DNA from: Emydura subglobosa | Lineage: Eukaryota > Chordata > Testudines > Chelidae | Reading direction: 5' to 3' | NCBI GenBank assembly: GCA_007922225.1 | Contig: ML679966.1 | Location: 59,416,148 to 59,480,147 of the forward strand | DNA: 64,000 nt | In this document: positions 11,557 through 24,183 of the stretch, one piece after another | How positions within the stretch are numbered: position 1 is the first letter of the stretch | How the letters are laid out: each line of letters starts with the position of its first letter | The notes under the pieces: model-generated | What the model saw: only the letters and a program-made list of their open reading frames with translations | The model's database searches: none | Told to the model about the DNA's origin: nothing | Program-made: the position numbers and the translations under genes

Positions 11557-14540
11557 GTAACTATTTATTCATTCTAGAAAACCTACTCTGGTGACTAGCC
11601 GACTGCTGCAAAGATGCTTAGATTACTCTGATCTGTGAGAAGACCGGGGACAGGCAAAACAGTGACATGCTTAACCTTGGAGCAGAATGTACTTGACAAC
11701 TACATCTATCATTACCAAAGAGATTCCATGGGTATCTATTGCTGCAGAAAATCTTTTTTCAGCAATGGAGCTGTAGTGACAGTCGGTAACAGGGTTTATA
11801 GTTAATTATTTAATTGATATGTTATTATAAATGTATAGTACTGTTACTTAAATAGAACCAAAATAAACTTTAGAATGTAGGGAAAACTCTTTGGGACTCA
11901 TGAATCTTACGGTCAAGAGAAAATCCTACTTTTCAGGTTACCTACCGCTTTTCAGACAGTCCCAAATTTTACCTTGGCTTGTAGGGTCAGTCACATTGAT
12001 TGGTTCACCATGATCTAAATCTGCTTTATAAATATTATTAATTATTATTAGTAATGATAATCTTAGGCAAAGTCTGAGGAGGAGAAAGAGATTGAGGAGA
12101 TCTGAGGAGGAAGGAAGAGTAAGAAGTTTTGTAGAGTTCTCCCCAAGAATAACCTTGCAGGGACTCCCAGCATCATAAAAGTAGTCCTATTAGAATGAGG
12201 GCTAGGTTGTCACCTTAAGATCTACCCTGAAAAAGGGCAGTTTCTAGTTATGTTGCCCTAGGAGCAGCCTATGAATCAGATTGTGACTCGGAATTGCAAT
12301 CTGCCTCCAAGTTTGCCTGCTTGCTCCAGGGAGGAACTAAATTGCACTGAACCTACCACTGGCATAGTGCCTTCTGCACTGAAACAGCTCTGCCAGCTGG
12401 CATGCTGAGGGGCGGTGGAGCCAAGACTCTCCGTCCCATTTTTTCCTCTCCTCTGCCACCCTCCTACATCTGGTGGGGGGAAGTAATGGTTCTCTGGAGA
12501 CCACTTCCCCCTCCTGTGCTGCAGCCCATGATATAAGTAAGTCATACAATTGAGTCAGGAAGTGTCTTCGTCACCCTTGCTCCCTTGTGTGGTCATAGAG
12601 ACTTAATTATCTAGCCCTGAGTGACTACAGTTTCTTATGTTATCCTATAAATCATAGGTACAAATCTATTATATCTGTAATTGCTTATTTGGGTTAATAT
12701 AGTGGAAATCTGTTGAGGTTGCTTTATTGTGGTGACAGTTATAAAATAAAGCGGCTGCTTCATTACATTTTCCAAATGCTGGAAGCTAACAAAACAGTCA
12801 GAGTCCAGCATAGAAGGACAGCCAAAGTAGTATCTTTCAAGAAGGCTTACAGTGCTTGTCCATCTTTTAAGGCATTCATAAAACATTCATAAGGCATTCG
12901 TAGACCTTTGAAAGCAATCCTTGTGTACAATGATTTTAGAGGGATTAATATGTGGCTTGCTATAAAGGACCTACCATATTTACTTTTACTGGAAAAAGGT
13001 GGATGGGAACGCCGAGTGACCTGAGTTTAAACACAATAATTAAATGTGTGCAATCAGCTAATGGAGTGTCTCACAAAAGGGTGCATTATTAGAAAATTAA
13101 ATTAGGTTTTTCTAGTATGCTGCAGTTCCATAAAGCATGAACAAGTTTTACAGGAACTGCATAAAATATTCAGAGGATTTAATTATTACCATTGGCTCTT
13201 TTGCATATAGCTTTGCTGCTGACCCTCTGCAATACCTTGATTCTCTCTAGTGATTTCAAACTCAAAATGTTCTCTGATATCTTTTGCAGTATCCATTTTA
13301 TATTTAGGACAGTTGGTTAGAAAAGGTTCAGACATGTTCACTAGTGTCTTCCAGTTCCACTTTTCCAGCAAAACTATAATAAATGTAAACAAGAATGATC
13401 AATTTTCATCCTTGACAATATTGATATATTAGTATTATTCAGGGTAATATATATGTGACTTTTATGTAGTTTTCTAATAGCATGATGCAAATTCCATTCA
13501 GAGTAAGCATAGTCCACTATCTATTGTTGTTACAAACTTTTTTTGTCTCTCTCTTGCTGACTTTTCCTAAATTGCACTAAAGATGACCAAAATATCAGAA
13601 ATTCTTTCTGAAAGGGTAAATTTTTATATGTAAGAGAATCTGAAATCTACGAATCATAAAAAGCAGGCCGAAACTCATGACTGATCCAAGCAGAAAGTAG
13701 AAGAAATTACAACAGAAAGGCTGCATTTCAGCTGGAGAAAAGTGCCTGAGTTGCAGATTTCTGATTCAAATTTGGATCCAGATCTGAAGTTTCCCAAAGT
13801 TTAAAGGGTGATCAGATCAGATGTCTTAGTTCCAGCCCATGAAGGGAAATAGATTATACATATATACTGAAATATCAGGAATAGATTATACATGAATATC
13901 ATAATAAACCCACTACCTCATTAGTCAGTATCTTCCCTAAAACCTAAATAATGGAGGGGAAAGGATATAGCCAAATGAGGGTTCTGTATTGCCTAGCCCA
14001 ACATTTAACCAGTAGTGGGTAAACTAATGTAGAGTACAGGAAAAAGTAGTAACCCTCAAGAGTCAGAGGGAGATCTAGGTTGGGAGTAGAGCAAGTTGTG
14101 AAAAAAAAATTCCACAGCAATCTTTAAAGGGAACAACTTCCCTTTCCCCCCATTTTTGTCAAATTTCCTTGGAAAATTTAAACTTTTCATCCAAAAAACC
14201 CTAAACAATTTCCCATCAAAAACTGCTTTGACAAAATATTTTGACCTGACCTACTTGGGAGAGGAAAGCTAGAGGTGACTAGGAGTAGCTGGCCAGAGAC
14301 AGCAGCCTGGCAGCTGATTGCAGAGGGAAAACTGCATGGCAGACAGCTTGCCTGCTGCAACCAAAAAACCAAGAGCTTTGCATAGACACACCCTGTTGTT
14401 GGCAGAACGCCTACAGTAGCAGCAACAGGAAGAGAATATAGCTCATCAAGTGGAAGGCATGGGACATGTGGATGGTATGTGGACAGTGCTAAGGGGCCAC
14501 ACCAAGACCTGAACCCTGGCAGAGCCCTGCTTTCCAGATG
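11557..14540 (+). other. SPMIP2 large intron, first part
   Basis: AT-rich sequence with no recognised transposon. A GC-richer island at 12,180-12,560 may be an old insertion. A near-direct repeat of AATAGATTATACAT occurs at about 13,848 and 13,881. Confidence 0.3.
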
Positions 14541-14544
14541 CAAA

Positions 14545-14690
14545 AATCACTTAAGAACACACTTAACTTTAAACATGTGAGTAAACCCTTGTTTTCACTA
14601 ATCATGTGCTTAACTTTAAGCATGTGCTTTTCTGATGAGGGCTAGCGTGCTCAGCTACTTGCACAATCAACCCCTATAAGAGAGAAGTAT
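14545..14690. repeat. Fold-back MITE fragment (CTTAACTTTAAGCATG type)
   Basis: CACACTTAACTTTAAACATG and GTGCTTAACTTTAAGCATG are two closely spaced copies of one module with GTGAGTAAACCC between them. It resembles the 619-705 fragment. Confidence 0.5.
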
Positions 14691-14769
14691 TTCTAAATGT
14701 ATTAGTAACTTGTATGTTTTGAGAACTCATATATACTATTGCTATGGTAACTGTCTCTATATTTGTAAG

Positions 14770-14893
14770 AAGAAGAGTTGTGTAACTCAATAGCTTGTCT
14801 CTTTCACCAATAGAAGTTGGTCCAATGAACTATATCTCACCCATCTTGTCTCTAATATTCTAGGACCAACACAACCACAGCAACATTGCAAAC
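14770..14893 (-). repeat. Dispersed repeat (AGAAGTTGGTCCAAT family), reverse copy
   Basis: On the minus strand this contains TAATATTAGAGACAAG-like and TTGGACCAACTTCTATTGGT blocks. These match the plus-strand copy at 26,175-26,275 (GGATATTAGAGACACAAGG, TTATTGGAGCAACTTCTG). It is one repeat family in two orientations, 11 kb apart; the class is uncertain. Confidence 0.65.
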
Positions 14894-16100
14894 ATCTTTA
14901 TCTATAAGTCAGTCTTGGTTTGTGTGATTTGCAGAGGCTGTGTCTACCCTAAATATCTTCTTGTGTTTGATGTGTCAAATTCCATTCCCCACAACCCTCT
15001 TAGCCTTTGTTCTCTTGCCTATGTGACTGGTACAGAGTCCAATATTCCTTGATAGAGAGTAACATTGACTCCTAATGAACCTAAACGTTCTTTACTACAA
15101 TGGGCATTGAACCTGTTGATATCAGATTACTAGTTTCAACACCAAGTAGGGGTAAGGTGATTTAGGGTGAAGGGTGCCATATTTGATACCCATTGTAAAA
15201 TATGGTTGGATTTTTCTAGGGCTGGCACAGCCAGCTATGTGCAGTCATTGTTCAGTTTGCATGGAAGTGATGGAAAGGGAGAAACTGATACTTTCAGAGG
15301 AAGTGAAAGTGTTAACATTTGCCTCTATTTGGTGGCCAATGAGGTTGTTTCTGCATAAGTATAGAATGAGGCACTCAGAAGACATGCTAGATATCCTCAA
15401 GGAGTGTTTCAAAAACTGTAGGAGATGCACTAGCTCAGCACACTGGGTATGGCACTAATAAAGTTAGAAATACTCTTAACCATGGCAAAAAGAAAATCAG
15501 AACACTTTTGTTTCATTCTTGCCTTCAATTTTTTTCTTTTATAGTAACAAGTCATTTTTTTCCTTGTGGAAATGTGATTTGCGTAAAATAGAAAATTTCC
15601 ACTTCTCATATATCCATGATTTTGCTGAGTGGTGGATTTCATTCTTTTCATTACATAAAGCACCACACCTTTTTATTTTCCTTTTCATGTGGGGGATTTG
15701 GCAAAAACAGTGAATTTGTTGACAAATTCACATCCCCCCTTATTTCCATAAAAAAAACAGCATTTGCCAGTAGAAATGGTACATCTTTGCCCTGTATATA
15801 TTCATGTAAATGTCTGTTTTTAATATGTGAATACTCACAAAGGTGTCAGAAAGCTCCATATACCTTAGCACTGCATGGACATGCCTAATCTGACTGACTT
15901 GATCACCAATTACTGTAGTCTTCTATTGGATTCTTTGAATCCATGGCTCAACATTACTGTGAATTATTTCTTAGAATATTTAAAAATGTAAACAATATGT
16001 AAAATTTTTAGTTTGCCATAAATTTCCATAGTGAAAATTTTTGTTCTGGAAAAGACGGCAAAATTTCTTTTATGCTCCTTGGATTTATGTCACTTCTAAA
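14894..16100 (+). other. SPMIP2 intron, no recognised feature
   Basis: AT-rich sequence with no recognised repeat or exon. Several short overlapping open frames have no family resemblance. Confidence 0.3.
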
Positions 16101-16104
16101 AGTT

Positions 16105-16210
16105 AAGCTCCTGATCTGGTTTACACTGATGTAAAGTCAGAGTAACTTTATTGAGTTAAGTGGCTTCCTTCTGAAGTTTTACCCATATAAATGAGATCAC
16201 AGTCTGGCCC
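16105..16210. repeat. Palindromic MITE fragment
   Basis: CTGGTTTACACTGATGTAAAG and the block ending GATCACAGTCTGGCCC resemble the family at 7,535-7,645. Confidence 0.4.
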
Positions 16211-17744
16211 TGCTTTCATTCCACCAAAACCAATATTATAAGTGTAAGCTCATCTGTAGGCATCCAGACTTTTGGAAACTTAAGATCAAGCAATGGTGGA
16301 AAAGAAGGAGGGTGTTTTGTTAAAAGCTTAAAAGGAACTGAGCTGCAGCACACACAGAAAATCCCACAAGTTCAATCTTCATTATGGATGTGGTGACACA
16401 CGCTTTACTCTCTTGAAATGAATATATTCCATAAAGGATTGCAATATGAACCAGTAGTTAAACTAGTACAGATGTGGCTGGCAATATTTCAAAGATATTT
16501 ACTTTATGGTGTTAGTGATCAACTATGTGATTTTGCAAGGGAATCCTCCTCATGATATCCCACAAGACATAATATTTTCCTAGTTGGAAAGAGCAAATGA
16601 CTACATAGTAGGTAGATTTTGTAACTTAAATATTTCAGATTGATGATGTAACGACTTGGCCCAAATAGGCCTCTTACCATGTCTGGTCCTTTCCACTCTG
16701 TACACACCCCAAAATGATCAGCCTTACAGCCCTTCCCCCTCTGTCCTTGAACCCTTAGCTCTTTGGCCTTTCAGAGAATGCTGCAGGGCCTTTCAGGGAT
16801 GATCTAGCTCTGCCGTCCCCCTGTAGTTCCTGGAGCTCAGTTTGCTGTATTGCTTCCTCTACATTACTTTAGGGACCTTTACCTTGCAACCTGAAAACTT
16901 GGGAGTAGTACATCCACCAGACTCTCAAAGACACAAACTTGGGGATTTCCTACACACAAACTTAACTTTTAGAAGTGATATAAATCTGGTTTAATTACAT
17001 TGGTTCTGTTACTTTGATGCAAACCTCAAGATGGACGCACTTACATTGGTTTAAAACTGGTTTCAGCTTGCTCCTGTAAAGTTAGGGTTAAACTGAGGTA
17101 AGAGTGTCTATACTCAAAAATGCATTGATTTAACTAGCATAGTTTAGAAATCACACTGTAGTTAAGATGATATAATTTTGCATATAGAGCAGGCTTCAAT
17201 AATCCATCATGGTTGAAGGAGGGTGTTAGCAGCTGCAGCTGGAAAGAAAAACATCTTCTCTCTCTCAGCTCCTCTCTCTCCTGAGCCTCCAACTTTTCAG
17301 AATGAAAAAATAGGGTATCCCATATTACAGTAAAAGCCAGCCAAAAGGGAAAGTTTCTCCATGTTCCCTTTACAATTTCCATTCCCTGTACTGTATTTCT
17401 ACTCCATAATAATAATTCTAGTTGCTCTTTATTAATTTCCCCACTCTAAGTCTCACTGTAAGTCTTGCTCCCCTCTGTAACAGTAACAATTGGACACTGA
17501 TCCCTGTCAGAGTTGACCTCAGTGGCTCATTTCGTGTGACTGATGCCTCTTTCATGCCCCTCATGTCATTGCCCTTCTCTTGGCTTTCTAGACTTCTGTC
17601 TGCTCTCTCCTTCCCCACCCCACCGCCTGCTTTATCTTCTGCTAGTTCTTTTCCCATTTTTTCTCCCCCTGCTCTTTAAGCCATACCCTCTTTTCTCCTC
17701 CCTCATGTTTTACCTTCCCACCTCAGATGCCCCACTCATAGGGC
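16211..17744 (+). other. SPMIP2 intron, no confident feature
   Basis: The 16,690-17,110 region is pyrimidine-rich and may hold an old insertion, and a C/T-rich stretch runs from 17,540 to 17,700. No termini or coding domains were recognised. Confidence 0.3.
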
Positions 17745-18454
17745 CATGAGTGGGCCAGAGCCAGCCTGAAGAGCAAGTACTGAAAACTTCAACTACCTCT
17801 CAGCTGTTCATAGGTTTATTGGGGACTGAGGCATGGTAGACGCACCCCAGCACAGGGTGTGACGTGTGACAATAAGGAGTTACAATTTATGGGGCTCAAC
17901 TAGATACTGTTATCTGCATCTATAAGGCCAGGCAGTGTGGCCCCGTAGCCGGAGCCCTGAAGGCTGCCCTTGCTCTCAGGTGGTGTGGCCTGGTGGCCCA
18001 AGATCTTGAGGCTGCGCCCCACACTCTGCAGTAGATATGGGGCAGGAAAGGGGGTCCCGACCTAGGGTACTGTGAAACTTGTAGTCTGCAATTCAACTTG
18101 GTTTTCTACTTTGCCAGTTGCATTCCCTGGGCTACTTCTGCCCCTGCATTCTTGCTCTGACAGCTCTCCTGGGGATGTTGGTCTTCCGTCTCACCCTACT
18201 CTTTGGAGGTCAGTGGGGTTTCCATCATTGATCCCCCTGGCTTGGTTTCCACAGTCTGTAGCTCTGGCAATTTGCTGGCAGGAGCCTGCAGCTCTCATCT
18301 GCTCTCCTCCCGCACCAGCCCAAACTGAGATGGGCTTTTATAGTCTGTCTCCAGGTTAGGCATGCCCAACAACGATAGATGGGTGTGGCCTCTTTAGCCC
18401 AGAGCGTGCATTAACCCCAGCCAAGTCAGAGTGGGGTACATACACTCCATCACA
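17745..18454 (-). mobile_element. Probable solo LTR
   Basis: Read on the minus strand, the unit begins TGTGATGGAGTGTATGTACC. It has a TATA-like box (GACTATAAAAGCC) at about 18,335-18,345 and is about 700 bp long. There is no coding sequence, and both sides are ordinary intron. These are the features of a single LTR left after recombination, probably of a Gypsy or ERV element. The left boundary is approximate and no target-site duplication was confirmed. Confidence 0.5.
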
Positions 18455-18839
18455 GGGACTAAAGAGGCACTTCTGGGCACTGATGGACAACTAAGGTGAT
18501 TGGCAACAGAGAGGAGTTGTTGCTGCAAGAAGTGCCTCATTGTAATGTTCAAGTGTCCAGGGAAAAGGGGGTTTTAGAGAGGAAGACTGGCTTGTTTTCT
18601 CCCCCTTCCCATTTAAGGATAAAAATAGGCCAGAAGCAGCTACTAGTGCTTCAGTAAGTGGGCAAGTCTTGCTATGACCACTATAATCTCAGCCACTCAT
18701 GCTGAAAGGGTTGACTGTTATGCCTTTCTTGAAGGAGATTTCTCTACAGCAGCCAGCACTACACTTAAAATGGTTTAACACTGTTGTCAGATTTTAATTC
18801 TCTTGTCAAAGGGTATAGAGAAACTGATTCCACTCTTAT

Positions 18840-18915
18840 GCTAGTGTAATTTCATCAATGTCAGCGCAGTTACTGCAAATTTACACTGGCACAAGTGATG
18901 TCAGAATGAAGTCCA
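18840..18915. repeat. Palindromic MITE fragment
   Basis: CTAGTGTAATTTCATCAATG and AATTTACACTGGCACAAGTG are related to the family at 7,535-7,645 and 33,080-33,130. Confidence 0.4.
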
Positions 18916-19511
18916 ACAATGCTTAATTATTGATATTTTATTTAGCAAGTTCCATAATTATGTATGTTGTTCTCTAATCAATACTAGGGTAGTCAGGAAA
19001 AAAAAGCAGGGGCTTGATTTATACATAAATTGAGTCTTATGTTTTATTCGTCCCCTGTATTAAGTCCTGTCCATAAAACCTTCTTCAGGACAACCTGTTT
19101 TATTTCTCTCTCTCTCTGCAACAAGGGTCAGATGATAAAATGTCCTTTTTATAGCCTGTAAACACTCAAAAATCTCTACAACTTGCTGAAATAATAGGCT
19201 GATAACACCCCACTTTCTCTTTCATCATTTGTCAGGATTTTCTACATCAGACATTCTGAGCATGCAGATCAGAGCGTACCTGGCTCTTGTCATGCTGCAT
19301 GTGGCAGATTGGCCTTGTAACTGTCAGAATAGGGCCAACTCTCTCTGCCAGCAGAGTCCACTGAGACTGGAAAACATGTCAGTAAGAGAGGCAACCGCAG
19401 AATGATGTTAGAAATTAATATTTCTATTTTCTATATCACTCTCCAGGAGAAGCTCTCTAAGTATTTTACACACATTAAGCTTCAGTCCCACTCTCAGGGG
19501 TGTCAAATTAA

Positions 19512-19705
19512 ATTTCAGAGGGATAGCCGTGTTAGTCTATATACAGCAAAAACAACGAGAATCCTGAGCACCTTAAAGACTAACAAATTCCTGTGGGCAT
19601 AAGCTGTCATGGGCTGCAACCCACTTCGTCAGATGCATCTTATGCTTATGCCCGCAGGAATTTGTTAGTCTTTAAGGTGCTACAGGCCTCTCGTTGTTTT
19701 TATTT
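19512..19705. mobile_element. Long palindromic (fold-back) repeat
   Basis: The sequence starts TTTCAGAGGGATAGCCGTG. An arm at about 19,547-19,604 (AACAACGAGA, CACCTTAAAGACTAACAAAT, GGGCATAAGC) is answered by its reverse complement at about 19,644-19,701 (GCTTATGCCCGCAGGAATTT, GTTAGTCTTTAAGGTGC, TCTCGTTGTTTTT). The spacer includes CCCACTTCGTCAGATGCATC. It could form a hairpin of roughly 55 pairs. I recall this family as frequent in turtle genomes. Confidence 0.8.
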
Positions 19706-21055
19706 TAAATTAATTGTTCATAGCCACACAGAAAGGCTATAGCAGAGCAAGGAACAGATCACAGCTCCTGATCACCAGTTGAGTATTTTCAACCACAAGA
19801 CCATCCTTCTTCCTCATTGCCTTTAAATTAAATACTAAAAATTAGTGTAAGAAGTAGTTAATTGTGATTCAGACACGCAACTACCAGATTGTCGCAGGCC
19901 CTAGCATTAATGTGCCAGCATCCTCTATCTCCTTGCAACTACTCCCTTATGCGGAGGCCAGTCACCATTGCAGCTCTTGCTAGCACTCCTTTCAGTACAA
20001 ACCGCTCCAGAAAAGATAGGGAGGAGGCAGAGCCCCCTTAGAAGCAGTTGACAGAGCCGGCCTATCAGAGGGGTGTGTACATTGGATCCTCCTGAAAGGG
20101 TGCAGGGGGTGAGCTTCCTCAGCATGCTAAGTAGTTTGGGGAGTCATTGTGTCTCCCCAAGACACAATGCTTCCTGGAGCGCTCCCTGGGATGAAGCAGC
20201 TCTGCACCACCTCTCAGGAAGGCCTGTTTTTTAATTGCATAATACAGCTCAAACTAAGTCACAAGCTATATGTCAACTATACATTGAAATCTCTCTTTTT
20301 TACTTTCTGATTCAAAATGTGTTTTTTCCCAACAAAGAACTTGGCCACAACAGTAATGAATAATATACAATCTTTGCAAGTGCACAGTTCCTTTAACTTC
20401 TCTGTGACTCATTTGCCCTTTGGGTCTCATTGGAGGAACAGGCATGATACTCTGATCAGCTTTGTCCAAACCCCCAATGTAGCTGGATGTTTCTGGTGAA
20501 ATCAACAGCAGTGAAACAACAATATTGATATTAAGCATCAGTGTTAATGCCTAGGCCTAAAATAGTTTTAAAAAATACAAGTGGAAAAGGATGATTTTTT
20601 GTGTCCTTTACTGATCTTCCCATTTATGAACATAGCCTCAGTATTTCTCTAAAACAAAGTTTTTTCCCCTCATCGTGTTTTTCCTTCCTCTTAGAAACAT
20701 GAGGAATTACAATTGCTGACTTTCTGTGGACAAGATAAAAATAAGGCCCTCAAATAGCTGCAGCTCATGATTCTGCTTTTCTTAGCACTCTTTTAAGGGA
20801 AAGAGGGTGTTAAGCTCTTTCACAAAGAAATTTTCTCTGCCTATTAGGAGTTTCAGTTAAACAGGTTTATAATAATGACAAACAAAAGCAGAAAAGGTTT
20901 AACTAATCTGACTTAACATTCCTTTCCAACTGAGAATTGAAAATTGATAATTGTGAATTAAGACTGTTGCAACTTAGGTTTCTGTCTCTTGTGATGTCAC
21001 TAACCCATTAACAAACAAAAACAGGAATGTTAAGACCTGATATTTCTAATATTTA
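19706..21055 (+). other. SPMIP2 intron, unassigned
   Basis: A GC-richer block at 19,880-20,220 may be a repeat. The rest is AT-rich with nothing recognised. Confidence 0.3.
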
Positions 21056-21059
21056 AAAA

Positions 21060-21700
21060 TATATGTTGCTGTTGTTTGTCCTTTGGGTTTGAAGATGACC
21101 ATGACATCACTGGGTGGTTTGGTGAGTGGCCAATCAGCCTAATTTGAGTTTGAACTGTTTGTGGCACAATGAACAAGAGATGCTGCTATGGACGTGCTGC
21201 TGTTGCGAGATTTATGCTGCTGGTGCTTCTGCTCTGCCTCAGCAGTTCTCCTCCACTCATAGACTGTAGCTCCAGTATGGATGAGGCTTTGCCAGGTAGA
21301 ACAATCATGAGCAGATCTTCCCAAAACTCTGGGTCAATGTTGAAATGCCCCAAGGATAACTTGAGGAAGTCCTTGAAATGTTTCTTCTGACTTCCCTGAG
21401 GGCACTTTCCTTCCTTTAGCTTGCTGACATTCTGGTGACATGGCCTGCCCATCTCATCTGAGATTTCATCAACTGAGTATGGACGCTTGGAATGAGAACC
21501 TCAGTATGTGGAATCTTGTCTTGCCATCTTATCCTGATCAGTTTCCTCAGATGGCTTAAGTGACAGTAATTCAGCTTCACAGAATGGCATCTGTACACCA
21601 TCCGGGTTTCGCGTGCATACATCAGATTTGGCAACGTTATGACTTTTGTAGACTTTCAGTTTTGTTTGTTGACTGATGCTTCTATGCTCCCACACATTTC
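21060..21700 (-). pseudogene. Degenerate LINE: C-terminal region of reverse transcriptase polyprotein
   Basis: Minus-strand frames carry KIRWQDKIPHTEVL-like (RIRWQDKIPHTEVL), QMRWAGHVTRMSAS and FKDFLKLSLGHFNIDPEFWE, in shifted frames. This is the characteristic tail of APE-type non-LTR retrotransposon polyproteins, following the reverse transcriptase at 21,858-22,800. Frameshifts and stops make it non-functional. The repeat probably ends near 21,060-21,080, where CATCTTCAAACCCAAAGGAC is seen on the minus strand. The clade (RTE-like or other) is not settled. Confidence 0.7.
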
Positions 21701-21857
21701 CATGTATTCTGCAAAGGCCGCACTTGCTTTGGCAATTCTGACATTGATTTAATCATCGATGTGAATTGCACGTGACAGTGTATTGCCGATGTAGGTGAAC
21801 TTGTCCACTGCCTGGAGGGTCTGACCATTACTGTGATAGTAGGCGATATATATGGCT

Positions 21858-22800
21858 TTATGGTGCAGGCTGGTACATCACTTGTGTCCTCTTGATTTTG
21901 ATTGTGAGACCAAAATTGTCACAAGATAAAGAGAAATAATCCATACTCTGTTGCATGTCAGACTCAGATTTGACATTCAGGGAACAGTCATCAGCAAACA
22001 GATGATTACAAAGAGTCATTTCCTGTACCATCGTCTTCAACTTTTGTCTCCTCAAATTGAAGAACTTGCCATCAGTCTGGTATCTGATGCCAATCCAAGT
22101 GTCACAGTCACGAAAGGCATGGCAGAGAACATCATACTGAAGAGGGTTTGGGCCAACACAGAGCCCTGTTTGACTCCCTTGGTGACTGGGAATGGTTCAG
22201 ATGACTCACTGTCGTCCAGAATATGAGCAGGCATGCCATGATGGAATTGCCGAACCACTGCCGTGAATTTCTCTGGGCAACCACATTTTGCCATGACCTT
22301 CCAAAGGCCCTTCCGACTGACTATATCAAATGCTTCGTCAGGTCGATGAAAGTCATGTACAAGTTGGAGTTTTGTTCCTGGCATTTCTCCTGAAGTTGAT
22401 GAGCTGCAAACACTGTGTCTACGGTCCCATGTCTTTTCCTAAAGCCACACTGACTCTCAGGCAGGAGCCCTTGTTCAATGTTTTGCACAAGGCGATTCAG
22501 CAGAATTCTGGCAAGAATTTTGCTGGTTATTGACAAACAGGAGATGCCCCGATAGTTGTTACAGATTGTCTGTTGACTTTCTGCTTGTACAAGTGGACGA
22601 TGGATGCATCCTTTTACTCCTGAGTTATAGTTCCTTGACTCCACATTGACTGGAAAAATTCAGTCAATCAGTTTCAGAGACATGTGCAAGCCACTGGCCT
22701 TGTAGACTTCTGCTGGAATAGCATCTGCTCCAGGAGTTTTGCCATTTGACAGCAGGTTAATCACTTTAGCAGTTTCGGTCAGAGTTGGGGGATCAGCGGT
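21858..22800 (-). pseudogene. Degenerate LINE reverse transcriptase domain
   Basis: Frames on the minus strand give, in order, NNYRGISCLSITSKILARI, LLPESQCGFRKRHGTVD, LQEKCQEQNSNLYMTFIDLT, PFPVTKGVKQGSVLAQTLF and LFADDCSLN. These are standard non-LTR reverse transcriptase motifs, including the catalytic FADD at 21,998-21,987. The frames shift between segments, so no full protein could be made. It lies inside the SPMIP2 intron, antisense to that gene. Confidence 0.85.
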
Positions 22801-23689
22801 TGATCAACTGCCTCCTGACTAATAGATGATTGTTGATGATGCTGTTCAAGTGTTCTGCCCATCTCTACAGTATTTTTCTTTGTCAATGAGCAGTGTGGTG
22901 CCATCAACATTCAGTATTGGAGATGTTCCTGACCATGGCCTGTAGATTATTTTCAGAGCATCAGAGAAGTTCTTCATGTCATTCCTATCTGTGAAGGACT
23001 GAATCTCATCTGCCTTGTTGCTCAGCCATAATTTTTGTATCTCTCTAAGTTTGCATTGGACAGTCCTCTTGATGTTATTTAAAACTGCCTTCTTCGATGT
23101 TGAAGTGCTGTCTTCTAACCAGGATGTTAGAACAGATGTTTCGCATTCAATAATTTCCGTATGTCAAGTATTGTTTTCATCAAACCAATCGTGATGTTTG
23201 TTTGTGATGGAATCGAGGATAGTGGATGCAGCCAAGTACACAGAGTCTCTAAAAGATGCCCAATTTTCCTCGATGTTATTAGAGTTTGTGTCAATTGTTA
23301 TAAGTTGGTCATGCAGTTCTTCAACAAAAGCCTGTTTCACAGTCTCCTGTTTCAATTTGGAGACATTAAGCTTTTTGGATGCTTTTTTACTTTGCGATCG
23401 TCTACTAGGAGGTATCCAGCTTGGAAACTATAAGCCTGTGATCAATCCTACATTCTGCACTTCTCATGACCTTTGTCCCTCTAATATCCTGTTTGTCTCC
23501 TCTGCGGCTGCTGCTGATGGCATAGTCAATGAGATGTCAGAGCTTGGAGCTCGGACACATCCTAGACATCTTGTTGTGGTTTGACAAGCGGGTGAGGAAA
23601 TCATGTTTAGCACATTTCCTCAGCAGAAGGAGCCCTTTGCTGTTGCATTTCCCAAGGCCATTTTTTCTGTTGACGCCTAAGCATGTCTG

Positions 23690-24183
23690 TTAATCTGCAC
23701 CAATTCTAGCACTGAAGTCACCAGGGATGATGAGCTTGTCTGCCTTCAGCACTTCGGAAATAAGAAACCTAAGGTGTTCATAAAATTGGTCCTTAATCAC
23801 ATCTGGGTTAGTCCTGATGAGCGCATAGACGTTGATGATAGTTGTACATCTTTTCACAAACAGTGGATGTCTCATTAGCATGAGTCTGTCTTTCACGCCT
23901 TTGGGAAATTTGTAAACTTGCTAACTAGCTGTGTTTTGATGGCAAATCCAACACCAGCATCATGTTGCTCTTCTTTACTAATGCCATTTTAGAAGAAGGT
24001 ATAGCTGGTTCCTTTTTCAGTAAGCTGTCCTTCTTCAGTTAAGCAAGTTTCACGAAGGGACGCTCTCTGGAAATTGCATCTGGCTAGTTCTCTATCAGCT
24101 AGATCTGTTCTCACTGGTCTATCTGCTGTTATGCAGTCCATTAAGTTGCACACATTCCAAGCACTGATGATAAGCGGTGTCAC
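23690..24183 (-). pseudogene. Degenerate LINE endonuclease domain
   Basis: The minus-strand segments ISAWNVCNLMD, YEHLRFLISEVLKADKLI and IPGDFSARIGAD resemble the APE-type endonuclease that lies before the reverse transcriptase in these elements (GDFNAR-like core). Stops and frameshifts separate the blocks. The sequence at 22,801-23,689 continues the same element with many stops. Upstream sequence to about 24,700 may be its 5' part but is not recognisable. Confidence 0.7.
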
